Made by a program: the position numbers and the translations under genes | Origin: Natranaerobius trueperi | GTDB taxonomy: Bacteria > Bacillota > Natranaerobiia > Natranaerobiales > Natranaerobiaceae | DNA length: 64,000 nucleotides | Direction of reading: 5' to 3' | NCBI RefSeq assembly: GCF_002216005.1 | Contig: NZ_NIQC01000012.1 | Coordinates: forward strand, 1 to 64,000 | Shown: piece after piece, positions 44,766 through 55,814 of the stretch | Layout: each line of letters opens with the position of its first letter | How positions within the stretch are numbered: the stretch's first letter is position 1 | Notes under the pieces: generated by a model | Seen by the model: only the letters and a program-made list of their open reading frames with translations | Databases searched by the model: none | What the model was told of the DNA's origin: nothing

Positions 44766-44987
44766 TTAAAGTGCTGCCAAAAGAATAGAGTTAAGTATAA
44801 ACAAAACGGCGGCCATTGTGGTCACCTTACTTAAGAGAGCATCAATACCTTTCTTTTTTCCAAAGACCGTTTCTGCTCCACCAGAAATAGCTCCGGAAAG
44901 TCCAGCACTTTTACCTGACTGTAATAATACAGTTGCAATTAGTACTAATGTAATTATTACATGAACTCCAGTTAATACCGCATCCAT
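44766..44987 (-). CDS. secG: Preprotein translocase subunit SecG
   Basis: A 73-residue protein with two transmembrane helices: VHVIITLVLIATVLLQSGK and TTMAAVLFILNSILLAAL. The conserved loop SGKSAGLSGAISGGAETVFG between them is diagnostic. ATG after GGGGGTGGAAGAGAG. It follows eno and precedes hppA. In between, CCTCAACC/GGTTGAGG (44695-44714) forms a hairpin without a T tract. Confidence 0.95.
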   Translation of the reverse strand: MDAVLTGVHVIITLVLIATVLLQSGKSAGLSGAISGGAETVFGKKKGIDALLSKVTTMAAVLFILNSILLAAL

Positions 44988-45059
44988 CTCTCTTCCACCC
45001 CCTTATCCCGTGTTATTTTATCACAACGGGAATATAAAAAGCAACATCAAAAAGAAGAC

Positions 45060-45097
45060 AAGTTATTCTCCTGGCTAATCATACTAGAGAATAACTT
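45060..45097 (-). terminator. Hairpin after eno, probable weak terminator
   Basis: AAGTTATTCTC (45060-45070) pairs with GAGAATAACTT (45087-45097), an 11-bp stem with a 16-nt loop, 8 nt past the eno stop. The following minus-strand sequence is only moderately T-rich (TGTCTTCTTTTTG), so some read-through into secG is likely. Confidence 0.55.
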
Positions 45098-45105
45098 ATA
45101 ATTAT

Positions 45106-46407
<1,302 letters not shown>

Positions 46408-47940
46408 TTATCCAATTAAACTTTTGCCTGTCATTTCTTGAGGAACATTAACCCCCATTAAATCAAGAACTGTTGGAGCAACATCTGCTAACTTTCCACC
46501 TGACTTTAACGGATACCGTACACCTTTCTCAACAATTAAAAAAGGTACAACATGACTTGTATGAGCTGTATGAGGTGAGTTTTCTTTCGAATCTAGCATT
46601 TTTTCAGCATTACCATGATCAGATGTTAGAATTACAATACCATTATTCTCTATAATTTCAGGTATCAATCTATTTAAACACTCATCAATAGTGCTGATTG
46701 CTTTAATTGTTGCATCTAAATCCCCTGTATGTCCCACCATATCAGGGTTTGCATAGTTGAGTAAAACGAAATCATACTGAGTATTATGTAGTTCTTCTAA
46801 TACACTATCTGTAACCTCTTTAGCACTCATTTCTGGTTTTTCATCATAAGTGCTAACTTTAGGTGAAGGTATTAATTTTCTTATTTCATCTTTATTTTTT
46901 TCCTCTACACCACCATTAAAAAAGAAAGTAACATGTGCATACTTTTCCGTTTCAGCAATACGTAATTGTTTTTTACCACTAGAAGCTAGATATTCACCTA
47001 ATGTATTTTCTAGTTTTTCAGGTGGATATGCAATTGGTAGATCTAGTTCTGCATCGTATTGTGTCATACAAACGTAGTTAACCCTAACCGATTCTCTATC
47101 AAATTCATCAAAATCAGAGTTAACAAAAGACCAAGTTAATTGTCGAGCTCTATCAGGTCTAAAGTTAAAACAAAACATTCCATCATCACAGGAAACCTTT
47201 GATTCATGATTTTCCGATAAAATTCTAGTTGGAGTTATAAATTCATCTGTTTCTTCTCTTTCATAAGCTTTTTGAACAGCTTCCCTTGCAGTTTCTGCTT
47301 CATAACCCATTCCTTTAACCATACAGTTATATGCCTTTTCTGTTCTATCATAGCGTTTGTCACGATCCATGGCATAATAACGACCCATTACAGTTGCTAT
47401 TTTACCCAATCCAATCCTTTTCATTTCATCTTCTATTTCATCTATATATCGTTTTGCTACCTTTGGAGGTACATCTCTACCATCAGTGACTGCATGCAAG
47501 TAAACTTTTGTAAGACCAACTTTTTTGGCTAATCGTAATAAAGCTTTAACATGATTAATATGACTATGAACACCACCATCTGATAAAAGTCCCCAAAGGT
47601 GAAGGGAGGAACCTTTTAATTTCACATCATGATATAGGTCTAATAAAACCTTATTTTTCTCTAACATGTCTTCTTTTACACCTTTATTTATCCTTGTAAG
47701 TTCTTGATAGACCACCCTACCAGCACCTAGGTTAAGATGTCCTACTTCACTGTTACCCATCTGTCCTTCTGGTAAACCTACATGTAGACCATCAGCTCGT
47801 AAGGTGGTTCCACCATATTCATAAAACAAACTATCTAAATAAGGTGTTTCGGCTTGATAGAACGCATTTCCATCTTTTTCTCCACTTAACCCTAGTCCAT
47901 CTAATACTATTAATGCAACTGGTCTTTTTGCTTTAGTCAT
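46408..47940 (-). CDS. gpmI: 2,3-Bisphosphoglycerate-independent phosphoglycerate mutase
   Basis: A 510-residue manganese enzyme of the alkaline phosphatase superfamily. It has ALIVLDGLGLSGEKDGNAF, the nucleophile serine in GQMGNSEVGHLNLGAGR, LHAVTDGRDVPP, LNYANPDMVGHTGDLDATI and LTSDHGNAEKML. The start ATG lies inside the last codons of tpiA (8-nt overlap) with GGAGGG just upstream, so translation is coupled. Confidence 0.97.
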   Translation of the reverse strand: MTKAKRPVALIVLDGLGLSGEKDGNAFYQAETPYLDSLFYEYGGTTLRADGLHVGLPEGQMGNSEVGHLNLGAGRVVYQELTRINKGVKEDMLEKNKVLLDLYHDVKLKGSSLHLWGLLSDGGVHSHINHVKALLRLAKKVGLTKVYLHAVTDGRDVPPKVAKRYIDEIEDEMKRIGLGKIATVMGRYYAMDRDKRYDRTEKAYNCMVKGMGYEAETAREAVQKAYEREETDEFITPTRILSENHESKVSCDDGMFCFNFRPDRARQLTWSFVNSDFDEFDRESVRVNYVCMTQYDAELDLPIAYPPEKLENTLGEYLASSGKKQLRIAETEKYAHVTFFFNGGVEEKNKDEIRKLIPSPKVSTYDEKPEMSAKEVTDSVLEELHNTQYDFVLLNYANPDMVGHTGDLDATIKAISTIDECLNRLIPEIIENNGIVILTSDHGNAEKMLDSKENSPHTAHTSHVVPFLIVEKGVRYPLKSGGKLADVAPTVLDLMGVNVPQEMTGKSLIG

Positions 47941-48700
47941 TCAGATACCCTCCTGCTAAATCAAGGAGTTCACTGAAACTATTTGCATCTAAACTTTTTC
48001 CACCTACTAAGGCTCCATTAATGTTTGGTTGACTTAAATATTCTTCTAAATTTTCTGGTTTAACACTACCACCATATAAAATGGGAATTTCATTTGCTTG
48101 ATTTAAGTCACCCATAGATGATAATACTCCTCTAATTTTTTCACATACTTCTTCAGCATCTTTTCCTGAGGAAGCTTTTCCGGTACCAATAGCCCATACA
48201 GGTTCATAAGCAAACACCAGGCATTTTAGCGTTTCTTTTACAGTATCACAGATAGCTTTTTTTACTTGTCTTTCTACTACTTCAAAAGTTTTGTTGTTAT
48301 CTCTTTCGTTTTCAGTCTCACCTACACAAATAATTGGTATCAACCCGTACTTTAGGGCAATGCGTACTTTTTTGTTTACATCATCATCTTTTTCGTTAAA
48401 TAAACCTCGACGTTCAGAGTGACCAATTATAACATATTTAACACCTAGATCAGCTAACATTTTAGGTGATATTTCTCCTGTAAAGGCTCCACTTTCTTCA
48501 AAGTACATATTTTGCGCACCTGAAGATAACCATTTAGGTACTTTTTCTTGAAATATAGGTAAAGAAATAAATGGCGGACAAACTACTGCTTCAACATTTG
48601 GTTTATCAAAATATTTATCACTTAAGTTAGATAAAAACTGTTGTGTTTCTTTCGGGCCATGATTCATCTTCCAATTTCCGGCAATTATCGTTCGTGCCAA
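47933..48700 (-). CDS. tpiA: Triosephosphate isomerase
   Basis: A 255-residue TIM. It has IIAGNWKMNHGPKET with the catalytic Lys, YVIIGHSERR with the electrophilic His, FAYEPVWAIGTGKAS with the catalytic Glu and the flexible loop, and ILYGGSVKPEN with the phosphate loop. The start is TTG, preceded by GGGGTGATTTT. Between pgk and gpmI in the gapA operon. Confidence 0.97.
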   Translation of the reverse strand: MARTIIAGNWKMNHGPKETQQFLSNLSDKYFDKPNVEAVVCPPFISLPIFQEKVPKWLSSGAQNMYFEESGAFTGEISPKMLADLGVKYVIIGHSERRGLFNEKDDDVNKKVRIALKYGLIPIICVGETENERDNNKTFEVVERQVKKAICDTVKETLKCLVFAYEPVWAIGTGKASSGKDAEEVCEKIRGVLSSMGDLNQANEIPILYGGSVKPENLEEYLSQPNINGALVGGKSLDANSFSELLDLAGGYLND

Positions 48701-48718
48701 AAAATCACCCCTTAGTCA

Positions 48719-49903
48719 TTATTTTTCATGTAATGCTTCAACCCCTGGAAGAGTTTTGCCTTCTAAAAACTTTAGGGATGCTCCTCCACCTGTCGAAATA
48801 TGACTTATATCATCTTCTACACCAGCTCTATTTATAGCAGAAACAGAATCTCCTCCACCGACTATTGTTTTCCCAAAACTCTCTGCTAGAGCCTTGGCTA
48901 CAGAAACAGTACCTTTATCAAAAGGTTTTGTTTCAAACACTCCCATGGGTCCGTTCATAACAACTGTTTTCGCATCATGTATATGGTTAGAATATTTTTC
49001 AATAGTATCATTTCCTATGTCTAGAACCATTTCTTGATCAGAAATATTATCAATGTAAACAGTTCGATTAGGTGCTTTTTCTTCTAATTTTTCAGCTACT
49101 ATAACATCATTTGGAAGTAACAGTTCTACTCCTCGATTTTTTGCCTTTTCTAGTAACTCTTTCGCTTGTTCTAAGGCCTCTTCTTCTACTAAAGATTTAC
49201 CCATTCTATAACCTTTAGCAAGTAAAAATGTGTTTGCCATTCCACCACCAATAAGTACCTTGTCAGAAGTTTCCATTAAGCGATCTATAACGCCGATTTT
49301 ATCACTTATCTTAGCACCGCCTATTACCGCTACAAAAGGTCGTTCGGGGGTTCTTACAGTATCTCCTAAAAATTTCAGTTCTTTATCCATCAATAGACCA
49401 GCTACACAATCACCTTTAATATGTTTCGTTATTCCATGAGTAGAAGCATGAGCTCTGTGAGCTGCCCCGAAAGCATCATTTACATAGACTTCAGCTAGAT
49501 TAGCTAGAGCTAAAGCAAATTCACTATCATTTGCTTCTTCTTCGGAATAAAATCGTAAATTTTCAAGTAAAAGTATTTCACCATCTTCAAGAGACATAGC
49601 CTGGTTATCTACTTTACGAGGATCATTATTTTCTGCCATTTTAACTGGTGTTTCTAACAGTTCTTGTAATCTATCTCTAACAGGTACCATGCTAAATTCT
49701 TCTTTTATTTCTCCCTTTGGTCTACCTAAATGAGAACCAAGTATTATTCGTGCACCTTGATTTATAAGGTATTCAACAGTTTCTAAAGATTTTTGAATTC
49801 TTGTATCGTCTGTGATTTCTCCGTCATTTAAAGGAACATTATAATCTACTCTTACAAAAACTCTTTTTCCCTTAACATCTACATCTTTGACTGTTTTTTT
49901 CAT
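48719..49903 (-). CDS. pgk: Phosphoglycerate kinase
   Basis: A 394-residue two-domain kinase. It has VFVRVDYNVPLNDGEITDD, LGSHLGRPKGE, AFGAAHRAHASTHG, FVAVIGGAKISDKIGVI, VMNGPMGVFE and the C-terminal TIVGGGDSVSAINRAG (nucleotide loop). ATG after GGGGGGATTAGA. Third gene after cggR and gapA. Confidence 0.97.
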   Translation of the reverse strand: MKKTVKDVDVKGKRVFVRVDYNVPLNDGEITDDTRIQKSLETVEYLINQGARIILGSHLGRPKGEIKEEFSMVPVRDRLQELLETPVKMAENNDPRKVDNQAMSLEDGEILLLENLRFYSEEEANDSEFALALANLAEVYVNDAFGAAHRAHASTHGITKHIKGDCVAGLLMDKELKFLGDTVRTPERPFVAVIGGAKISDKIGVIDRLMETSDKVLIGGGMANTFLLAKGYRMGKSLVEEEALEQAKELLEKAKNRGVELLLPNDVIVAEKLEEKAPNRTVYIDNISDQEMVLDIGNDTIEKYSNHIHDAKTVVMNGPMGVFETKPFDKGTVSVAKALAESFGKTIVGGGDSVSAINRAGVEDDISHISTGGGASLKFLEGKTLPGVEALHEK

Positions 49904-49924
49904 TCTAATCCCCCCTAATTCTAC

Positions 49925-50938
49925 CTATGATCCAGTATTTCCGTTTCTAATATGACTACACAGATCTACCACACGTACTGAATAAGCCCATTCATTGTCA
50001 TACCAAGCAATAACTTTAACCATACTTTCTCCTACTTTCATAGTACTCTTGCCATCCACGACAGCTGAATAGGTACTACCCTTGTAGTCTGCGGATACGA
50101 GAGGGATTTCATTATAATCAAGTATACCTTTTAAGCTTTTATCTTTAGCGTTTGAGAAAGCACTATTCACCTCTTCTATTGAAATGTCTTTTTTTAGTGT
50201 TGCTACTAAATCAACGGTAGACACTGTAGGTGTCGGAACTCTAAAACTCATTCCATCTATTTTACCTTTCAGATGTGGTAATACTTCAGCTACAGCTCTA
50301 GCTGCACCTGTAGAAGTAGGAATAATTGACATATTAGCAGCTCTAGCTCGACGTGGGTCTTTATGTGTTCCATCTAAAATCATTTGATCCATTGTATAAG
50401 AATGTACTGTAGTCATCAATGCGTTTTCAATACCAAATTCTTCGTCTAATACTTTTACAACTGGTGCAAGACAATTTGTAGTACAAGAAGCATTTGAAAT
50501 GACAAAGTCATTTTTTGGATCAAAACTATCGTGATTTACTCCCATAACTATTGTATTATCAACATTCTTACCTGGAGCTGTTATAATTACATTTTCTACA
50601 CTACCACCTAAATGCTTAGCTGCTTCGTCTCTTGTTCTAAACTTTCCAGTCGCCTCTACAACAACCTCTACGTTGTAACTACTCCAGTCTAATTTTTCTG
50701 GATCTCTATCTCCTATAATACCTATTTTATTATTCCCAACAATTAAATGATTAGACTCAGCTGTTATCTCTTCTTCAAAAGGCCCATATAAAGAGTCATA
50801 TTTTAATAAGTGAGCTAGTAATTCAGGATCTCTAACACTATTTATTGCAACTACCTCTATATCCTCCCTATAGTAAGCAATACGTAAAACAGCTCTTGCA
50901 ATCCTCCCAAAACCATTAATTCCAATTTTAGTAACCAT
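49925..50938 (-). CDS. gapA: Glyceraldehyde-3-phosphate dehydrogenase, type I
   Basis: A 337-residue NAD-type GAPDH. It has KIGINGFGRIARAVLR (Rossmann loop), catalytic SNASCTTNCLAPVVKV, HSYTMDQMILDGTHKDPRRA, FRVPTPTVSTVDLVA and WYDNEWAYSVRVVDL. It follows cggR directly, so it is the glycolytic enzyme of the operon, not the gluconeogenic GapB. ATG after GGGAGGCAGATAAT. Confidence 0.97.
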   Translation of the reverse strand: MVTKIGINGFGRIARAVLRIAYYREDIEVVAINSVRDPELLAHLLKYDSLYGPFEEEITAESNHLIVGNNKIGIIGDRDPEKLDWSSYNVEVVVEATGKFRTRDEAAKHLGGSVENVIITAPGKNVDNTIVMGVNHDSFDPKNDFVISNASCTTNCLAPVVKVLDEEFGIENALMTTVHSYTMDQMILDGTHKDPRRARAANMSIIPTSTGAARAVAEVLPHLKGKIDGMSFRVPTPTVSTVDLVATLKKDISIEEVNSAFSNAKDKSLKGILDYNEIPLVSADYKGSTYSAVVDGKSTMKVGESMVKVIAWYDNEWAYSVRVVDLCSHIRNGNTGS

Positions 50939-50958
50939 ATTATCTGCCTCCCATCATA

Positions 50959-51990
50959 TTATTTATCTGTTAATAAATTATAAATTTTTCTTGCAGCACC
51001 CTCATCGGTTATAAGAAAATCATCATGACCGGTTTCTAGCATCGCTAAAATGGCTTCAGATTTATCACTTCCTCCAGATACCGCTATAACCTTATTAATA
51101 TCATTTAAGTCTTCTAAAGTTAAGCCTACTGTATTAACACGCTCGACAACCCCTCCTTTTTTATCTAAGTAAAAACCAAAAGCTTCCCCTACTGAACCTT
51201 TGTCTAGTAAGCTTGAAACCCTTTCTTGTGACAACCCTCGTCTTTTCGCCATTTCTTCAGCTCTACCAATTCCATGGATTAAAATATTTGCATTTTTAAT
51301 CAAATCAAGGATCTCATTTACTTTTGGTTCAAGTAATAGAGTATTTAAAGATTCTTTACTTACTTCATCAGGAACGTGCAACATTCTATAACTACAATTA
51401 AAATTATTAGCTAGTTCTGCAGCTACTGTATTGGCTTGAATCTCTACCCTTTCACCAAGACCACCTCTAGCAGGTACTATCATGTTGTTTTGGTCTTTTG
51501 TTTTCTTAGGAGCCATATTAGCCATACGAGCTAAGGTAGAACCACCAGCAACAGAAATTATATCACCTGGGTTTACCAAAGATGATAAAGTCTTAGCAGC
51601 TACAGCCCCCATTTCTTGTTTTACTGTTTCATCTTCACACGAATCACCTGGAACAACAATAACACGTTCTAATTTTAATAATCCTTTAAGCTCTCTTTCT
51701 AAATCAACTAATCCAGAAATATTTTTAACTAATTCACGTCCTTCATGTAATACTAAAGAACCTGAATCAGTTAGCATCATACCATAACTTTCAACTCGTA
51801 TTAATTGCTTTTCTTTTAGCACTCTTATTTCATTTCGTAGTTCTCGCTCTTTAATCTGTAAAACTTCAGATAAGGATCTGCGCCCAATTGGTTGATAGAA
51901 TGAAATACTAGCCAATATTTTGTATCTCTTTTCTGCTAGCTCTGATAACTCTGGTGTTAATTTTTGTAGGAGATCCCATTCTTTTATCAT
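50959..51990 (-). CDS. cggR: Central glycolytic genes regulator CggR
   Basis: A 343-residue SorC/DeoR-type repressor. The N-terminal winged helix-turn-helix (residues 10-80) has YKILASISFYQPIGRRSLSE and LRNEIRVLKEKQLIRVES. The sugar-phosphate domain has SVAGGSTLARMANM, PARGGLGERVEIQANTVAAE, LIHGIGRAEEMAKRRGLSQ and AVSGGSDKSEAILAML. In Bacillus it represses the gapA operon and is released by fructose-1,6-bisphosphate. First gene of the operon here as well. Confidence 0.95.
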   Translation of the reverse strand: MIKEWDLLQKLTPELSELAEKRYKILASISFYQPIGRRSLSEVLQIKERELRNEIRVLKEKQLIRVESYGMMLTDSGSLVLHEGRELVKNISGLVDLERELKGLLKLERVIVVPGDSCEDETVKQEMGAVAAKTLSSLVNPGDIISVAGGSTLARMANMAPKKTKDQNNMIVPARGGLGERVEIQANTVAAELANNFNCSYRMLHVPDEVSKESLNTLLLEPKVNEILDLIKNANILIHGIGRAEEMAKRRGLSQERVSSLLDKGSVGEAFGFYLDKKGGVVERVNTVGLTLEDLNDINKVIAVSGGSDKSEAILAMLETGHDDFLITDEGAARKIYNLLTDK

Positions 51991-52087
51991 TTTAACAGCT
52001 CCTTTTATGGTGAAGTCCGTACATTTACAATTTTAAATTCTAGGTGTAAAATATAGTGTGTAAGTAAATTGCCATAAAAATGGCTAC

Positions 52088-52115
52088 TTTTTGTCCCGGA
52101 GGGGTGATTTTGTCC
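52088..52115 (-). promoter_or_regulatory. Candidate CggR operator
   Basis: Two direct GGACAAAA units on the minus strand (52108-52115 and 52088-52097, the latter GGGACAAAAA) lie 19 nt apart, about two helical turns, between the promoter and cggR. The Bacillus operator is also a tandem GGGAC-type repeat of about 20 nt placed downstream of the start site, acting as a roadblock. The match is by pattern, not alignment. Confidence 0.55.
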
Positions 52116-52156
52116 ATCTTAATGTAAAAAAATATATCTGATAAGTCTCACCTATC

Positions 52157-52185
52157 ATCATATAATAACATTTAAAAAACTTCAA
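52157..52185 (-). promoter_or_regulatory. Sigma-A promoter of the cggR-gapA operon
   Basis: Minus strand TTGAAG (52180-52185), 17-nt spacer, TATGAT (52157-52162). The expected start near 52150 gives a leader of about 160 nt that contains the operator candidate. Confidence 0.72.
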
Positions 52186-52206
52186 TAGTTTTTTCCCTTA
52201 CCTAGG

Positions 52207-52248
52207 AAGAAAGAGGTACCAAACATTACTTAATGGTACCTCTTTCTT
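52207..52248. repeat. 15-bp inverted repeat spanning the rpoN stop codon
   Basis: AAGAAAGAGGTACCA (52207-52221) and its exact reverse complement (52234-52248) flank a 12-nt loop containing the rpoN stop. The second arm encodes the last lysine/arginine codons. No T tract follows on either strand, so it may be an mRNA 3'-end stabiliser or a weak terminator. Confidence 0.65.
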
Positions 52249-53615
52249 TTAGAAGATGATGGAATATTGAGCTCTTTTCTATATTTTGCAACTGTACGAC
52301 GCGAAATATTTATTGCGGATTCTTTTAATATCTCTGAAATTTTTTGATCACTTAAAGGTTGCTTTTTGTCTTCGTTTTCAATTAAGTTTTTAATTTTATG
52401 CTTAATACTAGTAGAAGAGCTAGAATCTGTTTTTGTATTCTCTACTTTACTTGAAAAAAAGTATCTTAATGGGAAAACCCCTTGTGGTGTTTGCACATAT
52501 TTATTTGCAGTTGCTCTACTAACAGTGGATTCATGAACACCAATCTGTTCCGCAATCTGTTTTAGTGTCAAAGGTCTTAAATAGGATACTCCATTATCTA
52601 AAAAAGGTTTCTGAAATTCTATTAGTTTATTAACAATATTGTGTAACGTAAGTCGACGTTGCTCTATGCTCTTTATTAACCACAAAGCTGAGTCTAACTT
52701 TGAGTTCAAGAATTTCGTCGCTGAATCTGCTGCTTCATTCTTATTTGCTTTAGATAGAATACTCTTATACATAGAATTAATTTTTAGTTTAGGGTTCATT
52801 GAGTCATTAATAATTACTACATAATCATCTTCTACCCGTTTTATTACTATATCTGGTGAAATATATTCAGAAGAACTATCTATTGAAAAAGTACTTGCTG
52901 GTTTTGGTGTTAATGTTTTAATATAATCTACAGCTTTTTGAACTTCTACTACTGATTCACCTGTTTTCTCAGCTATTTTACTCAAACGATTTTCCCCTAT
53001 TTCAATTAAGTAATTTTCAATTAATTTATAAGATAACTTAGGGTAGTCGTCTTTTCTTTCAAGTTGTAACAAAAGACATTCCTTTAAACTTCTAGCTCCT
53101 ATACCTGGAGGGTCTAAGCTCTGAACTAATTTCAAAGCTTTTTCTAACTCAGAATATTTAACATCAATTAATTGTGACATTTCTTCTAATGAACCTCTTA
53201 AATACCCATTCGGATCTAAATTTCCAATCAAATATTCAGCTATTTCACGATACTCTTCTGTAGTTATAAGAGATAATTGAAAAAATAAATGCTCAAATAA
53301 GTTTGTTGATGAAGGTGTGTAATTTTCGAAACTTTCTTTATTTTCACTCATCCCGGTGCCTACATGTTTTCCTATATCGCTTGAGTCTTCAAAATACTTC
53401 TGCCAATCAATATCAAACGTTTCACTTGTTTCATTTTCTTTTGGTTCTTCTTCACTAGTAGCAACTTCTAACATGGGGTTTTCAGCTAGTTCTTGCTCAA
53501 TATGGTTATTTAATTCCATTCCCGACAATTGTAATAATTCTATAGCTTTTTTCAGCTCTGGAGTAATAATAAGCTGTTGCTTTTGTTCTAGGTTAAGATC
53601 AAACCCCAACTTCAT
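52230..53615 (-). CDS. rpoN: RNA polymerase sigma-54 factor
   Basis: A 461-residue sigma-54. The glutamine-rich region I has LNLEQKQQLIITPELKKAIE and LLQLSGMEL. The core-binding region follows (SLDPPGIGARSLKECLLLQL), then the helix-turn-helix (LKQIAEQIGVHESTVSRATA) and the RpoN box as SRRTVAKYRKELNIP near the C terminus. It directs transcription from -24/-12 promoters with enhancer-binding activators, none of which is encoded in the window. ATG after GGGGGAGTGTGTAACT. Confidence 0.97.
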   Translation of the reverse strand: MKLGFDLNLEQKQQLIITPELKKAIELLQLSGMELNNHIEQELAENPMLEVATSEEEPKENETSETFDIDWQKYFEDSSDIGKHVGTGMSENKESFENYTPSSTNLFEHLFFQLSLITTEEYREIAEYLIGNLDPNGYLRGSLEEMSQLIDVKYSELEKALKLVQSLDPPGIGARSLKECLLLQLERKDDYPKLSYKLIENYLIEIGENRLSKIAEKTGESVVEVQKAVDYIKTLTPKPASTFSIDSSSEYISPDIVIKRVEDDYVVIINDSMNPKLKINSMYKSILSKANKNEAADSATKFLNSKLDSALWLIKSIEQRRLTLHNIVNKLIEFQKPFLDNGVSYLRPLTLKQIAEQIGVHESTVSRATANKYVQTPQGVFPLRYFFSSKVENTKTDSSSSTSIKHKIKNLIENEDKKQPLSDQKISEILKESAINISRRTVAKYRKELNIPSSSKRKRYH

Positions 53616-53658
53616 AGTTACACACTCCCCCTAGTCTCCACTTTTCTTAAATATATAT

Positions 53659-54600
53659 TTAATGAGGCTGTTTTTGGTCTAACCTTTCCGCAAGCTTTTC
53701 TATTTTTCGTAACCTATGATTTACACCTGATTTACCAACGGGGGGCTCTAATAATTCACCTAACTCTTTCAAATTAGCTTCAGGGTATTCAACACGTTTA
53801 AAAGCTATCTCTTGTAAGTTGCTTGGTAAATTAGATAGCCCTAGTTTTTCATCTATAGTCTTAATATTATTAATATGTCGTAAAGATGCTACAACTGTTT
53901 TTTGTAAATTAGCTGTTTCACAATTTACAAGCCTGTTAATTTTATTTCTCATACCTTTCATTACCCTTACATTTTCGTAATCTAAAAGTGTCTTATGAGC
54001 ACCAATAACATTTATGAATTCACAAATTTGCTCACTATCTTTCAAATATACAACATATTCTTTCTTTCTTGTAATTTTACCAGGCTGAATCTCAAATTTT
54101 TCCATTACATTTACTAGGTCATCCAAATATTCTTCATAGTCTGCTGTAATTTCTAGATGATAACTTGAATCTGGGTTTACTACTGAACCTTTAGCTAGAA
54201 AAGCACCTCTTAAATAAGCTCTCTTACAACAACGGGTTTTGATCATATCCTTATTTATTCCTTTAGTTATTTGAAATCCGCCTTCAGTTATACCTAAACT
54301 AGATAGTATATGAATAACTTTATCTTTACCTGTTAATTTTAAAGCATAACTGTTAGTTTTCTGCAGTCTAATTCCTTTTCTCATTAATATTTGCATATCC
54401 TTATGAAATTTATCTTTAAAAAGACTATAAATACGACGGGCAATAGCAGGATTTTCAGTACTTAATTGTAAAGTTACGTCATCAGTAAGAGTGAGTGATC
54501 CATTCATATGAACAAATGCGGCTAATTCTGAACGTTCACAACAATGCTTTTTAATCTCTAACCTAGCTAATTCATTTTTGCATGACTTTGCAAAAGACAT
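53659..54600 (-). CDS. whiA: WhiA-type DNA-binding protein
   Basis: A 313-residue protein with a LAGLIDADG-like N-terminal part (CCERSELAAFVHMNGSLTL, then KRAYLRGAFLAKGSV) and a C-terminal helix-turn-helix (EYPEANLKELGELLEPPVGK, SGVNHRLRKIEKLAE). WhiA affects cell division and sporulation in Gram-positives. ATG at 54600 follows GGGGGATGG; an upstream extension lacks a Shine-Dalgarno. It belongs to the usual rapZ-yvcK-whiA set, but a decayed gene separates it from yvcK here. Confidence 0.95.
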   Translation of the reverse strand: MSFAKSCKNELARLEIKKHCCERSELAAFVHMNGSLTLTDDVTLQLSTENPAIARRIYSLFKDKFHKDMQILMRKGIRLQKTNSYALKLTGKDKVIHILSSLGITEGGFQITKGINKDMIKTRCCKRAYLRGAFLAKGSVVNPDSSYHLEITADYEEYLDDLVNVMEKFEIQPGKITRKKEYVVYLKDSEQICEFINVIGAHKTLLDYENVRVMKGMRNKINRLVNCETANLQKTVVASLRHINNIKTIDEKLGLSNLPSNLQEIAFKRVEYPEANLKELGELLEPPVGKSGVNHRLRKIEKLAERLDQKQPH

Positions 54601-54944
54601 CCATCCATCCCCCACTAACAACAACATTTTACTATTCGAATACTATTATACCATAGATTGAATAAATTAAAAAAAGTCCGGGAAATTACCCAAGGCGTTT
54701 GATTTTCGAATTGAAATTTAAGAATCACAAGCAAATTCACATCAAACAAATCACAATTTTTTCACATTAAAAAAATAGCAGTTCTCTTTATCAAAAATTA
54801 GAGCGCTGCCATTATCTTTAAGGCACATAAATCAGAAGATGACAGCATATTAGTCTCCAAACCTACTTTTTCTTTCAGTTCGGAATCACTTCAATCTCTA
54901 CCTTCTTGAAATAAAAGTTAACAAAGAAATAAATCATTTGTTAT

Positions 54945-55740
54945 TCATCTTGTCAGTCCTCCTACAGACATATTATATGATTTTCTCTTAATACGTATAA
55001 TAAAGCTGAAATTACCAATTGACTTAGCTAGCGAACGCAGATCTTGAGCTGAATCAGAAATATTTATTTGTAATTCTGTATTTTCTAATTCTTTAAGTGA
55101 GTTAAGATTTTCCGTATCCTTAGTATAATCACGATCTTCAGTATAAACTGTCAGTTTATTAATGTCTTGAAAAATTGATAAATCTTCTCAAAGTTGTTCA
55201 GTAACGATACTTAAATTTAAATTTTTGTTATCCTTTAGAAGTGAATAACTCGAGATATTGTTTCCTCGTAAATCAAGTCTTTCCGAATTGTCGGCGTACT
55301 GTAGTCCTTCTAAATCAGAAATATTTTCATTACCAACAGATAAACGTCTTACTCTTAGATCCTCTTTAGTAATATAATCAATTCCAATTCACCAATTATT
55401 GCCTCTTTTAAGTTTTTATCAGGTACCAAAATCTGATTGAATTTAGCGATGTAGTCTTATCTTCTTCAAATTCAAAAGATTTCTCTTTTACTTCTTCTCC
55501 ATATTTTTTCCAAGAAATAAACTCAAAGCCTTCATTAGGCTCTGCTTGTAAGTTAACTTTTTCACCATGTTTATAAGTTCCTTCACCTTCAATTTTTCCA
55601 ACATCTTCAGGGCAGTTTGTACCTCTATTTCGTCATAATACAACCATCTGCATACGAAATGATTTCTCTAGTTATCTCTATTATTGATTTATTACATGTA
55701 ATGGTTAATTTTACAAATGAAACATTATCATTGTATTTTG
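54945..55740 (-). pseudogene. Broken LRR / InlB-repeat surface protein gene
   Basis: The minus strand reads first as a KLTITCNKSIIEITREIIS segment, then a divergent InlB B-repeat (GKIEGEGTYKHGEKVNLQAE, PNEGFEFISWKKYGEE). Next comes an LRR cap (VPDKNLKEAIIGEL ... YITKEDLRVRRLSVGNENIS) and LRR units (LEGLQYADNSERLDLRGNNI, SLLKDNKNLNLS). It ends SIGNFSFIIRIKRKSY ... VGGLTR and TGA. Several frameshifts and an in-frame TGA after TEQL break it. No signal peptide remains. The 300 nt between it and whiA (54628-54944) show only short repeat-like scraps and AT-rich sequence. Confidence 0.8.
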
Positions 55741-55814
55741 TAAAAAATCATTTTACTTTTCGATATCCATATCACCCTTAAAGGAAATTGACTAATAACT
55801 ATCATCTAATAAAA

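Noticed and set aside
52207-52248. Standard rho-independent terminator for rpoN
   Set aside because: The stem is strong but no T tract follows on either strand, so it was listed only as an inverted repeat.
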